Shown piece after piece: positions 35,033-43,463 of a stretch of DNA of 59,210 bases. The stretch comes from an uncultured Verrucomicrobiota bacterium. GTDB lineage: Bacteria; Verrucomicrobiota; Kiritimatiellia; RFP12; UBA1067. Within the stretch, counting starts at the first letter, position 1; each line of letters starts with the position of its first letter. The position numbers and the translations under genes were made by a program. The DNA is taken from contig CAMZEN010000001.1 in assembly GCA_947305775.1 (NCBI GenBank), forward strand, positions 67,852 through 127,061, in the 5' to 3' direction. A model generated the notes under the pieces. The model made no database searches. It saw only the letters and a list, made by a program, of their open reading frames with translations, and was not told where the DNA came from.

Positions 35033-36910
35033 ATGCAGGACCATATCTATTCGGTAATCGCCGTCTTGGCGATGGCAATTCATCTGATCATAAACTCAGG
35101 GATGATCGCTGGCTTCGGCATGATAAATGCTCGAGGCGCGCGCGAGTACCGCAGGTTCCTGTGGGGAGTGTTCTCCTACTATATAACGGATGCGTGCTGG
35201 GGCGTGTTGTCCGGCTTGGGCTGGACGGGCGCGCTGTATGTCGATACTGTTGTCTACTTTGTCGCAATGTCCGTGTCCGTTTTTGCATGGTGCCATTTCG
35301 TCATTGCATATCTCAACCTCGGCAAATGGGCCACCCGCACGCTGTCATGGTTCGGCACCGGGTTGCTGTCTCTTTACATTGTGCTGTTGATCGTCAACGT
35401 ATTCAACAACTGCCTTTTCTATTTCGACGAGTCCGGCCATTATATCGCCGGCCCCGCGCGCCTGATGCTGTTCTATCCGCTGGTGGCCTTGAACGTGCCG
35501 ATGGCGTTTTTCGCGCTTCTGAAAACCATCGGCAACAATGGGCCCCTGCGCAGGAGGTTCATGGTGGTGTTGCTGTTTTGCCTTACGATGATGGCGGCCA
35601 TCGTAATGCAGATAGCCTGGCCGCTCTGGCCGTATTACGCGCTTGGATGCATCCTCGGAACATGCTTCCTGCACATCTTCTTGGTGGAGGACGAGCGCTC
35701 AGAAATGCGACGGGCCGCGATCGAGCACGAGCAGACGGTGAAGCACATGGCGGAGCTCGAGAAAGCTCTCGTGCGCGCCCGCACAGCAGAGAAGGCGCGC
35801 AGCATGTTCTTCAGCATCGTCAGCCACGACATCCGCACGCCGCTCAACGCAATCATCGGCTATTCCGAACTGCTTCGTCACGGACTTGACAGCCAGACAG
35901 AGCGGGACGAGGCGCTTGATACCATTTGCGCAAGCGGCACGACGCTCCTGCAGCTTGTGAACGACGTCCTTGACCTCGCGAAGATGGACGCAGGCAAGAT
36001 GATCCTGCGGCCGGAGCCTGTGCAGCTGGCGAAGTTGACGGACGAGGTGTTCGCGTCCTTCCGCTTGGCGGCGTCGGAGAAGGGGCTCGAACTCGTCAAC
36101 CGCACGGCGGATGTTCCGACGGTCATGCTGGACGCTCATCGCTTCCGCCAGATTCTCTTCAACCTTGTCGGCAATGCGGTCAAGTTCACCAAGCAAGGCT
36201 CCGTGGCCGTCGCCGCGACATATTCCGGAACGAACCTGGTGGTTTCCGTATCGGATACTGGTTGCGGCATTGCGCCCGATATGTTCAATCGTATTCTCGA
36301 TCCGTTTGTTCAGGTTCAGGATCCGAGCCATTCCGCAGATCGGGCCGGAGGAACCGGGCTGGGTCTATCCATCTGCCGCGGTCTCGTAGAGGTCATGGGC
36401 GGCGAACTTGTCGTCGAGAGCGAACTAGGCAAAGGCTCTACGTTTAAGGTTTGCATACCTGGCGTAGAGGCACACGGAAAGAAGGATGCTGCACAAGAAA
36501 CCGTGCAGAAGCCGGCCGTACAGCTCAAGAGACTGCCTAAGCATGTGCTTGTCGTAGACGATTCCATGATAAACCGGTCGGTTTTGACGGCGCTTCTGGA
36601 ATATGTCGGGGTGCGTTCCATAGACGAGGCGGGCGATGGCGAGGAGGCTATTTCGTCGATTCAATCGGCCATCAAGGTGGGCAGCCCCTACGATCTGGTG
36701 CTTTCCGACCTCTGGATGCCGAACATGAACGGACTAGAGCTCATCGAGAAGCTGCGAGCAGACCCTCGCTTCGAAAGCCTGCCTGTCTTTGCGCTGACGG
36801 CCGACACCGAGTCGCAACACAACGAGCGGACCAGACTCTTCAGCGGCGTCCTACTCAAGCCGATCACTTACGACAAGCTTGTCGGGGTTCTAGCCTCCAT
36901 CGGGTCTTAA
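35033..36910 (+). CDS. Seven-TM hybrid histidine kinase
   Basis: Seven hydrophobic helices in residues 7-217, a linker coiled coil (about 218-255), HisKA with H265 (IVSHDIRTPLNAIIGYSEL), HATPase (NLVGNAVKFT, DTGCGIAP, GGTGLGLSICRGL) and a C-terminal receiver with D559 in LSDLWMPNMNG. No HPt domain is present. The membrane part resembles other 7-TM sensor kinases in general layout; the ligand is not evident. It is the last gene of the long + strand polysaccharide transcript, 32 bp after the Stealth gene. Its receiver probably hands phosphate to the HPt at 14470 (inference). Confidence 0.9.
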   Translation: MQDHIYSVIAVLAMAIHLIINSGMIAGFGMINARGAREYRRFLWGVFSYYITDACWGVLSGLGWTGALYVDTVVYFVAMSVSVFAWCHFVIAYLNLGKWATRTLSWFGTGLLSLYIVLLIVNVFNNCLFYFDESGHYIAGPARLMLFYPLVALNVPMAFFALLKTIGNNGPLRRRFMVVLLFCLTMMAAIVMQIAWPLWPYYALGCILGTCFLHIFLVEDERSEMRRAAIEHEQTVKHMAELEKALVRARTAEKARSMFFSIVSHDIRTPLNAIIGYSELLRHGLDSQTERDEALDTICASGTTLLQLVNDVLDLAKMDAGKMILRPEPVQLAKLTDEVFASFRLAASEKGLELVNRTADVPTVMLDAHRFRQILFNLVGNAVKFTKQGSVAVAATYSGTNLVVSVSDTGCGIAPDMFNRILDPFVQVQDPSHSADRAGGTGLGLSICRGLVEVMGGELVVESELGKGSTFKVCIPGVEAHGKKDAAQETVQKPAVQLKRLPKHVLVVDDSMINRSVLTALLEYVGVRSIDEAGDGEEAISSIQSAIKVGSPYDLVLSDLWMPNMNGLELIEKLRADPRFESLPVFALTADTESQHNERTRLFSGVLLKPITYDKLVGVLASIGS

Positions 36911-36917
36911 ACGCCGC

Positions 36918-36940
36918 CTGTCCAAAAACCGCAGGGACAG
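36918..36940 (+). terminator. Small hairpin after the kinase gene
   Basis: CTGTCC at 36918-36923 pairs with GGACAG at 36935-36940 across an 11-base loop. There is no U-run after it, so intrinsic termination would be weak. It is listed because it lies between the polysaccharide transcript and the next promoter. Confidence 0.25.
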
Positions 36941-36955
36941 TCCTCGCTTGAGCTC

Positions 36956-36984
36956 TTGTCTGGCGAAGGAAGTAATGGTATAAT
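36956..36984 (+). promoter_or_regulatory. Extended -10 promoter for the transporter-kinase gene
   Basis: TTGTCT at 36956-36961, 17-bp spacer, TGG directly before TATAAT at 36979-36984. The start would be near 36991, about 33 nt before ATG 37024. Confidence 0.7.
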
Positions 36985-37023
36985 TCTTTCGCAACATAAA
37001 CTTGTTATAGGCTTGTTTTATCC

Positions 37024-39864
37024 ATGAAACTCAAAGCTTATCTGTCGCCAGTCGCGGCCTTGGCGCTCGCGGTTGGCTATGCTGTAGGGTGGGGGGCGTT
37101 CATCATGCCCGGCACGATGTTCCTGCCAGGTGCCGGGCCTCTTGGGGCGACGATAGGTGTTCTTGTCGGCACCGTTGCGATGTCGGTGTTCGCGTTGAAC
37201 TACCACAGGATGACCCTGCGAAATCCTGGGCCGGGTGGTGCACTTTCATTCACAAGGGAAGCATTCGGCAGTGACCACGGTTTTCTTCTGGGCTGGTTCC
37301 TGTGCCTTACCTACATAGCCGTCCTCTGGGCGAACGCGACGGCCATAATACTGCTTGTGCGCTTCACCCTTGGCGACATGCTGCAGTTCGGCTTCCACTA
37401 CAGCGTAGCCGGCTTTGACGTTCATTTCGGCGAGACCCTCATATCGATGCTTGCGATAGTTGTGGCCGGGGCCTTCTGCCTTGCGGGGCGGCGTTGCGCC
37501 GCATGGCTCCAGACCTTGTTTGCGGCCGTGCTTGTCGGCGGAGTGTTCTCTTTCTTCATCGCAGCGCTTCTTCGTCACGAGGGCGGCTTTGCCAGCATGT
37601 GCCCAGCGTTCTCCAGCCTCGGCAAATCCGTCCCGCCGCACATGCAGGTCGTGCGCATAATAGCCATGATGCCCTGGGCCTTCATCGGTTTCGAGGCCAT
37701 GACCAACTCATCCGGCGAGTTCAAGTTCAAAGTCAAGCGCACCTTCGCGATACTGATGGCATCGATCGTCATATCGGCCGCGCTGTACCTCGCGCTTGCG
37801 ATACTGCCGGTGCTCGTGCTGCCAGATGGATATGCGACGTGGGTGGATTATATACGTGACCTGCCGAACCTTGGCGGCATACGGTCGGTGCCCGTGTTCG
37901 CCGCGGTACAGAAGATGTTCGGCACGACGGGCATCGCGTTTGCGTGCGCCGCGATCCTTGCCGGCATATTCACCGGCATGATAGCTACGTTCGTCTCCCT
38001 GAGCCGCCTGATGCTGGCTATGTCGGAGGAGGGCATCCTTCCGAAGTGGTTCGGCGAGGTCCGCGACGACGGCACGCCGAGGAACGCGATGCTTTTCATC
38101 GGGGCGGTGTCGCTTGCAATTCCGTTCTTTGGGCGCAGCCTCACGAGCTGGATCGTGGACGTCGCCAGCATGGGCGCCGCGATCGCTTATGGCTACACGT
38201 CCGCCGCCGCCTTCAAAGCCGACAACGACGCAAAGACCTGGAAGCTCCTGCCGGGCAAGGCTGCGGGGTTCATCGGCGTAGCGGCCGCCGTGGCAATATG
38301 CCTGCTCTACATAGTGCCCAACTATTTCTCAGGCGAGACCTTCACGGCCGAATCGTACTTCATTCTTGCCATGTGGAGCATCTTGGGCTTCATCTACTAC
38401 ATGCGCGTGTACGCAAAGGACTCCGTGAACAGGTTCGGCAAGTCCTCCGTAGTCTGGGTTTCGTTTGTCGTCGTGATCATCTTCTCTTCGCAGATGTGGG
38501 AGCGTCAGGCCGACTTCAATGCGACGAACGCGATGGTAAGGAAGATGCTTTCGGGCGGCATCCGCCAGGACAGCCTTAACAAGCAGATGGACGAGCTCAA
38601 CGAAGACATGCTCTGCAAGTCGTTCGTCGAGATGCTGATGCTCATCGGGACGCTCTACATAATGCTCTGCACTACCAAGATACTCCGCAACCGCGAGCGG
38701 CTGATGACGATCGCCAAGACAAAGGCCGAAGAGATAAACAAGACCAAGAGCTTCTTCTTCTCCGCCGTCAGCCACGACATACGAACGCCGCTCAACGCCA
38801 TAATCGGCTTCGCGCAGCTACTGAAGTCCGGCTTCAGCGCCAAGGAGGACCAGGAGCAGGCCGTGGACGCCATCATGGTTAGCGGCAACACGCTGCTGAA
38901 CCTGATAAACGACATCCTCGACCTCTCCAAGCTGGAGTCCGGCAAGATGGAGATCGTGCCCGAACCGACGGACTGCAAGCTTCTCCTGACCGAGATTGCG
39001 TGCTCGTTCCGCGTAGCCGCGCAGAAGGCCAGCATCGAGATTCGCCCGAAGATAGGCGAAATGCCGCGCCTCATGCTAGACCCGCAGCGCATAAGGCAGA
39101 TCGCGTTCAATCTGATGGGCAACGCCGTGAAGTTCACTAAGGACGGGTTCGTGGAGGTGCGCGCCTCGTTCGTCGCCGACAAAACGGGCGAGTCCGGCAC
39201 GTTCCGCCTAGACGTGGAGGATTCGGGCTGCGGCATAAGCGAAGAGGACCTGAAGCGCATCGCGACGCCTTATGTGCAGGTGGGCGACAGCTCGGCGCGC
39301 GCCGGCGGAACCGGACTCGGCCTCGCCATCAGCCGCCAGCTGGCCGAGGCGATGGGCGGCGGAATGTCCGTCTCGTCCGTGCTCGGCAAAGGCACGACAT
39401 TCTCCATAACCGTTCCCGGCGTGAAGATCGCCCCTGCGGTGGAAGCGCCCTCGGCCGCCGTAACGTCCGCGCCTGCCGCGGCAAGCAAGCCAGAGGGCCA
39501 CAGCCCCGTGCGCCGCGTGCTGGTGGTTGACGACCAGAAGATGAACCAGATGGTTCTCAAGGCGCTGCTGAACAAGGTGGGGCGCTTCGACATCACGATC
39601 TCCGGCAATGGATGCGAAGCGCTTGATGAGCTTGAGAAGGCGGGCAAAAACGGATTTGACATGGTGCTGACCGACATGTGGATGCCGAAGATGGACGGCG
39701 AATGCCTTGTCCGTGCAATTCGCGCCGATCCCCGCTTCGCGGCAATACCCACATATGCGATTACGGCCGACGTCGAAATGCAGAAGCATTATGCGGAGCA
39801 TGGCTTCTCGGGCATACTCCTCAAACCTGTCACCCTTGACAAGCTTGCTTCTCTAGTTGGGTAG
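37024..39864 (+). CDS. APC-transporter/histidine kinase/receiver fusion
   Basis: Residues 1 to about 470 form a complete APC-superfamily amino-acid-permease-like unit of about 12 helices (opening LALAVGYAVGWGAFIMPGTM with the broken TM1 glycine motif; MPWAFIGFEAMTNSSGEF in TM6). Another helix, a short extracytoplasmic loop and a last helix at about 540-560 follow. Then come HisKA with H584 (VSHDIRTPLNAIIGFAQL), HATPase (NLMGNAVKFT, DSGCGISE, GGTGLGLAISRQ), an Ala/Pro linker and a receiver with D884 (LTDMWMPKMDG). Transporter-kinase fusions are known for SLC5-type CbrA, so this is probably a transporter-like receptor or a transporting sensor for an amino acid or amine. No HPt domain is present. 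It has its own promoter. Confidence 0.9.
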   Translation: MKLKAYLSPVAALALAVGYAVGWGAFIMPGTMFLPGAGPLGATIGVLVGTVAMSVFALNYHRMTLRNPGPGGALSFTREAFGSDHGFLLGWFLCLTYIAVLWANATAIILLVRFTLGDMLQFGFHYSVAGFDVHFGETLISMLAIVVAGAFCLAGRRCAAWLQTLFAAVLVGGVFSFFIAALLRHEGGFASMCPAFSSLGKSVPPHMQVVRIIAMMPWAFIGFEAMTNSSGEFKFKVKRTFAILMASIVISAALYLALAILPVLVLPDGYATWVDYIRDLPNLGGIRSVPVFAAVQKMFGTTGIAFACAAILAGIFTGMIATFVSLSRLMLAMSEEGILPKWFGEVRDDGTPRNAMLFIGAVSLAIPFFGRSLTSWIVDVASMGAAIAYGYTSAAAFKADNDAKTWKLLPGKAAGFIGVAAAVAICLLYIVPNYFSGETFTAESYFILAMWSILGFIYYMRVYAKDSVNRFGKSSVVWVSFVVVIIFSSQMWERQADFNATNAMVRKMLSGGIRQDSLNKQMDELNEDMLCKSFVEMLMLIGTLYIMLCTTKILRNRERLMTIAKTKAEEINKTKSFFFSAVSHDIRTPLNAIIGFAQLLKSGFSAKEDQEQAVDAIMVSGNTLLNLINDILDLSKLESGKMEIVPEPTDCKLLLTEIACSFRVAAQKASIEIRPKIGEMPRLMLDPQRIRQIAFNLMGNAVKFTKDGFVEVRASFVADKTGESGTFRLDVEDSGCGISEEDLKRIATPYVQVGDSSARAGGTGLGLAISRQLAEAMGGGMSVSSVLGKGTTFSITVPGVKIAPAVEAPSAAVTSAPAAASKPEGHSPVRRVLVVDDQKMNQMVLKALLNKVGRFDITISGNGCEALDELEKAGKNGFDMVLTDMWMPKMDGECLVRAIRADPRFAAIPTYAITADVEMQKHYAEHGFSGILLKPVTLDKLASLVG

Positions 39865-39918
39865 GTCTTATAGTCCGTTAGCCTGTTAGGTGCTGTTATA
39901 CCCTTTTGCCACAAGATG

Positions 39919-39927
39919 TGCTATAAT
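39919..39927 (+). promoter_or_regulatory. TGC-TATAAT promoter, leaderless geometry
   Basis: TGC at 39919-39921 followed by TATAAT at 39922-39927. Only 8 bases separate it from ATG 39936, so the transcript should begin at or within 2-3 nt of the start codon. No clear -35 box at the right distance. Confidence 0.65.
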
Positions 39928-39935
39928 TTGTTGTC

Positions 39936-40769
39936 ATGAAAGTAAAATCAGGTATGCTTGGCCTCATGGTGGCTGCTTTGTGCTGCGTTGCGTCCGCAGA
40001 AGAGCCGCCTGCAGGCGCCCGCAAAAGCGGGGAGATCAAGACTATTGCGCTTCCTGGCGGCGCGACCATGGAGATGGTATGGTGCGCCCCGGGCGAATTT
40101 GTGATGGGCAGCCCCCACAGCGAAGTCGGACGATTCGAGGACGAGGTTCCCCACAAGGTCACGCTCACCAAAGGGTTCTGGCTGGGCAAGTACGAAGTTA
40201 CCCAGACCCAGTGGGAGAGCGTCATGCGCAGCAACAGCTCCCGCTTCAAGAACCCCAACAGCCCCGTGGAGAACATCTCGTGGCATGACTGCGAGATGTT
40301 CATAAAGCGCGTCAACACGGTGCTTGGTGGTGCGGCGCGTCTGCCGACCGAGGCGGAGTGGGAGTATGCCTGCCGCGCCGGGAGCGACGCGTCCGTCTCT
40401 GGATGCGGCGAGCTCGCAGATATGGCATGGTATGAAAGCAACAGCGACAACTTCACGCACGAGGTCGGTGGCAAGAGCCCCAACGCATGGGGCTTCTACG
40501 ACATGCACGGTAATGTACTGGAATGGTGCTCCGATTGGTTCTCGACATTGTCCAAGAACCCGGTCGTCGATCCCAAGGGGCCCCTGTCAGGGTCGTTCAA
40601 GGTGCTTAAGGGCGGATGCTGGTTCTTCTACAAGCGCGACTGCCGCTGTGCCTATCGGCTTAAGCGCGAGCCGAACCTGAGGAACTGCATATACGGCTTC
40701 CGCATGGCGTGCTCGGAATACGATAGCTCCACGATCCCCAAAAACATCAGGTTCGGGCAACGTCCTTAA
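39936..40769 (+). CDS. Exported formylglycine-generating-enzyme-like (SUMF1) protein
   Basis: Signal peptide (MKVKSGMLGLMVAALCCVASAEE), then an FGE/SUMF1 fold throughout: EMVWCAPGEFVMGSP, FWLGKYEVTQTQWESVM, ISWHDCEMF, RLPTEAEWEYACRAG, WGFYDMHGNVLEWCSDW and a final YGFRMA. Genuine FGEs use two cysteines in the last block. Here the block reads KGGCWFFYKRDCRCAYR: the first Cys position is Phe and only the second appears kept, so true formylglycine formation is doubtful. Most bacterial proteins of this family without the Cys pair have unknown or binding roles. It is probably translated from a leaderless mRNA. Its 3' end overlaps the leftward GT2 gene by 23 bp. Confidence 0.85.
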   Translation: MKVKSGMLGLMVAALCCVASAEEPPAGARKSGEIKTIALPGGATMEMVWCAPGEFVMGSPHSEVGRFEDEVPHKVTLTKGFWLGKYEVTQTQWESVMRSNSSRFKNPNSPVENISWHDCEMFIKRVNTVLGGAARLPTEAEWEYACRAGSDASVSGCGELADMAWYESNSDNFTHEVGGKSPNAWGFYDMHGNVLEWCSDWFSTLSKNPVVDPKGPLSGSFKVLKGGCWFFYKRDCRCAYRLKREPNLRNCIYGFRMACSEYDSSTIPKNIRFGQRP

Positions 40770-41817
40770 GCTCCGCCAGCGGGTTGTAGACGAAGCGGAA
40801 GAACGCATCCGCGACCCAGGCGAGCGACGGGCGCCGCGCAAAGAGCTTTACGAACACGGCGGCGACCCTGCGCGAACGCGACCCCGCGCGGACCAGTGCA
40901 TCAAAGTCTCCGAATCCGTCCGCGAATATCCGCTGAAGCATCTCGATCCTGTAGTTGCGCGGCGATCCGCGCATGGAGCGCGTCGAAAACCAGTAGTATA
41001 TTATCCACATCAGCCAGTGGCGCGACCAGTATGCAGATATGCGTCGGTCGAAGCCCGGCTCGGTGGATACCTTGGCGTGGAACGCCAGAAGCGACTTCAG
41101 TATCGCGGCGTAGTCCTTCAGGAAGTAGTCCGTCTTCTTCGCGAGCGTCGATATCGAGCCGGTCCTGATCCTGTACAGATAGAAGGGCACGTGTATGGGA
41201 ATCACCCTCTTCGCCAGATAAAGTGCGCGCGGCGTGAATTCGCTGTCCTGGCGCTTCATGCCGTGCAGGCACTTGAGCCCGTTCTTTACAAGATGCTCAC
41301 GCCGGAAAACAGAAAGCTGCAGCATCGGGCACGGATCGCGCCGCCGCGAATATGCCATCAGCGTCGCCTCCGGCCCCGTCAGCTCGCCGGAAAAATCAGG
41401 CGGGTAGTTGTCCCTAAGCGGCAGCTCCACGCCGTGCACTTCGTCGATGACCGGCATCGCGCATGGATATATGTCGGCGCCGGGGCGCTCGGCGATCTTG
41501 TCGTGCAGCTGCTTAAGCGAGCCTTCGGCGATCGTGTCGTCGCCGTCCAGGAAGATGACGTATTCTCCGCTGGACATGTCTATGCCGGTGTTGCGCGAGG
41601 CCGAGCACGATCCGCTGCGCGGCCCCGTGAACATCTTGAACCGCTTATCCTTCGCCAGATATTCCTTAACCAGCCCCTCCGTCCCGTCCTTCGAAGTCTC
41701 CACGCCCAGGATGCACTCCCAATCCTGGAAGGGGTCGCGCAGCACGGATTCCAGACAGTCGCGCAGATATGGCTCGACGTCGCAGCAGGGGACGATTATG
41801 GAAAAGAATGGTTTCAC
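40747..41817 (-). CDS. GT2 family glycosyltransferase
   Basis: Starting at GTG 41817, which overlaps the epimerase stop (GTGA), the protein begins MKPFFSIIVPCCDVEPYL. It has the GT2 features ECILGVETSKDGTEGL and FLDGDDTIAEGSL (DxD metal site), plus a C-terminal helical region of about 130 residues. A longer reading from ATG 41841 would overlap the upstream gene by 28 bp and is less likely. It is co-transcribed leftward with the epimerase gene, and its stop lies inside the end of the convergent SUMF1-like gene. Probable cytoplasmic sugar transferase; donor unknown. Confidence 0.88.
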   Translation of the reverse strand: MKPFFSIIVPCCDVEPYLRDCLESVLRDPFQDWECILGVETSKDGTEGLVKEYLAKDKRFKMFTGPRSGSCSASRNTGIDMSSGEYVIFLDGDDTIAEGSLKQLHDKIAERPGADIYPCAMPVIDEVHGVELPLRDNYPPDFSGELTGPEATLMAYSRRRDPCPMLQLSVFRREHLVKNGLKCLHGMKRQDSEFTPRALYLAKRVIPIHVPFYLYRIRTGSISTLAKKTDYFLKDYAAILKSLLAFHAKVSTEPGFDRRISAYWSRHWLMWIIYYWFSTRSMRGSPRNYRIEMLQRIFADGFGDFDALVRAGSRSRRVAAVFVKLFARRPSLAWVADAFFRFVYNPLAELKDVART

Positions 41818-42776
41818 AACCCGTGGTACTCCCTGTACCATTTAGCGAACACCGGCACGCCTTCGCGTATAGTGGTCTTCGGCACATAGCCGACGGCCTT
41901 GTTCAGCTTGTCGATGCTGGCGTAGGTCGCATAGAGGTCGCCCGCCTGCATCGGAAGCATCTCCATCTTAGGCGTTACGCCGAGCGCGGCGGCGAGCGTC
42001 TCTATCACGTCAAGCAGCTTCTCGCTCCTGTGGTTGCCGATGTTGAAGATGTCATACAGCGGAAGGTTCTGCGCCTCGACCACGCGCACGATGCCGTCCA
42101 CTATGTCGTCCACGAACGTGAAGTCCCGCAGCATGTCGCCGTTGTTGAAGACCTTGATCGGCCGGCCGTGCAGCATCGCGTCCGCAAAGAGCGAGAGCGC
42201 CATGTCGGGCCTGTACCACGCGCCGTACACGGTGAAGAACCTGAGACCGATGGTCTGCATCTTGTACAGGTGCGAATATGTGTGAGCCATCAGCTCGTTC
42301 GCCTTCTTCGTCGCGGCGTAGAGGCTCACCGGCGTGTCGACCTGGTCGGACTCCTCGAACGGCATCTTCGTGTTGCCGCCGTAAACGGACGACGACGAGG
42401 CGAAGACTAGCTTTGGCACCTTCGCCGCGTGGCGGCAGCATTCGAGCACGTTGAGGAACCCCTCGACGTTCGACTTCTGGTAGATGAACGGGTGCGTTAT
42501 GGAGTATCTCACTCCCGGCTGCGCGGCAAGGTTCAAGACCACGTCCGGCGCTTCTTCCGCGAATACCTTCTCCAGCCCCGCGAAATCGCATATGTCCAGC
42601 TCGTGCGCGGTGAATCCCGGTTGTTCGCCGAGAATCGCCGCGCGGTCGCGCTTGAGCTTCACATCGTAGTAGTCGCAGAAGTTGTCTACGCCGACAACCC
42701 ACCATCCGCGCCGCAGAAAATCCCGCGCCGCGTGAAAGCCGATGAAGCCCGCAAAACCTGTAATCAATATCGTCAT
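41814..42776 (-). CDS. UDP-glucuronate 4-epimerase-like SDR enzyme
   Basis: From ATG 42776 the protein begins MTILITGFAGFIGFHAARDF with the NAD-binding GxxGxxG motif. It also shows NLAAQPGVRYSI, FASSSSVYGG, catalytic Tyr-Lys in SLYAATKKANE, and RFFTVYGAWYRPDMAL, which is typical of UDP-glucuronate/UDP-galacturonate 4-epimerases. It would supply UDP-galacturonate (or a related uronic acid donor) for the polysaccharide. At 320 residues it is slightly shorter than the usual 330-350. An upstream ATG at 42827 gives an unlikely 17-residue hydrophobic addition. Confidence 0.88.
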   Translation of the reverse strand: MTILITGFAGFIGFHAARDFLRRGWWVVGVDNFCDYYDVKLKRDRAAILGEQPGFTAHELDICDFAGLEKVFAEEAPDVVLNLAAQPGVRYSITHPFIYQKSNVEGFLNVLECCRHAAKVPKLVFASSSSVYGGNTKMPFEESDQVDTPVSLYAATKKANELMAHTYSHLYKMQTIGLRFFTVYGAWYRPDMALSLFADAMLHGRPIKVFNNGDMLRDFTFVDDIVDGIVRVVEAQNLPLYDIFNIGNHRSEKLLDVIETLAAALGVTPKMEMLPMQAGDLYATYASIDKLNKAVGYVPKTTIREGVPVFAKWYREYHGL

Positions 42777-42798
42777 AAGAAGGGTAAGAAGGGTACAT

Positions 42799-42827
42799 AT
42801 AATACTAAATTTCCTTTTCGCACGCAA
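42799..42827 (-). promoter_or_regulatory. Leftward promoter for epimerase-GT2
   Basis: On the minus strand TTGCGT (42827-42822), 17-bp spacer and TATTAT (42804-42799). Start near 42792 gives a leader of about 16 nt before ATG 42776. It lies back to back with the rightward lipoprotein promoter at 42879. Confidence 0.5.
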
Positions 42828-42878
42828 CGGTATGCGGAGCCTCCATATGACGGCGCTGTACCATTTTGACGCGGGATT

Positions 42879-42887
42879 TGCTATAAT
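42879..42887 (+). promoter_or_regulatory. TGC-TATAAT promoter, leaderless geometry
   Basis: TGC at 42879-42881 and TATAAT at 42882-42887. The predicted start near 42894 excludes ATG 42890 as initiator and puts ATG 42896 at the very 5' end of the mRNA, the same geometry as at 39936. Confidence 0.65.
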
Positions 42888-42895
42888 CTATGGAC

Positions 42896-43453
42896 ATGAA
42901 AGTTAAATCAAGCATTGCGGTGGCATTGCTGGCTCTTCTCGCCGGCTGCGCACACCAATCTCCTTACGACTACATGGAGAATTGGCTTGTGCGCGAAGAT
43001 GCAGTCCGCGATTTTTCCGTACATGCGGACGTGATATATCTGCAAGATCGGCTGTATGACGATATGAGCACGCTTGGATTGATGTTCGCTCATGCGCAAA
43101 ACGAAGTCGGCGGCGACCGTTTTAAGGGAGTCGCCCGCGTGTTCTCTCCGCTTGTCGCGAATTCCGACGATCCTGAGCGCGCGCTCGATTGGTACTTCCG
43201 CTATCACCACAAAAATGGGCGTCCGTTCCTATTCATCGGCGAAGGGCGCGGCGGTGCGCTGCTGAAGGCATATGAAGATGATAATGCCGACGACCTGAAG
43301 GACGACGGGCTTCTGGCCAGCTTCTATACCGACGAGACGGAAGGTGGATTTGTGACGGATAGGATGGTCAAAGTGATACACAACTCCATCATGCGCAAAA
43401 GGTATCTCGACCAGTGGGGACGCGAAATGCCAGAATCAATGTTAAAGGACTAG
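42896..43453 (+). CDS. Lipoprotein, possible degenerate alpha/beta-hydrolase
   Basis: MKVKSSIAVALLALLAGC is a clear lipoprotein signal with lipobox LAGC. The mature part contains DVIYLQDRLYD, DPERALDWYFRYHH and GRPFLFIGEGRGGALLKAY. That last segment looks like the strand-nucleophile-elbow-helix of DUF3089-like alpha/beta-hydrolases (normally GHSxG), but the Ser is replaced (GEGRG). So it may be a non-catalytic relative; this reading is tentative. The protein is short (185 residues) for a full hydrolase. It is 10 bp upstream of the nitroreductase gene. ATG 42896 is chosen over 42890 from the promoter position. Confidence 0.55.
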   Translation: MKVKSSIAVALLALLAGCAHQSPYDYMENWLVREDAVRDFSVHADVIYLQDRLYDDMSTLGLMFAHAQNEVGGDRFKGVARVFSPLVANSDDPERALDWYFRYHHKNGRPFLFIGEGRGGALLKAYEDDNADDLKDDGLLASFYTDETEGGFVTDRMVKVIHNSIMRKRYLDQWGREMPESMLKD

Positions 43454-43463
43454 GGGCTGCGGA

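Noticed and set aside
42890..42895. ATG 42890 as the start of the lipoprotein
   Set aside because: It lies 3 bp after the -10 box, upstream of the expected RNA start; ATG 42896 fits both promoter and signal peptide.
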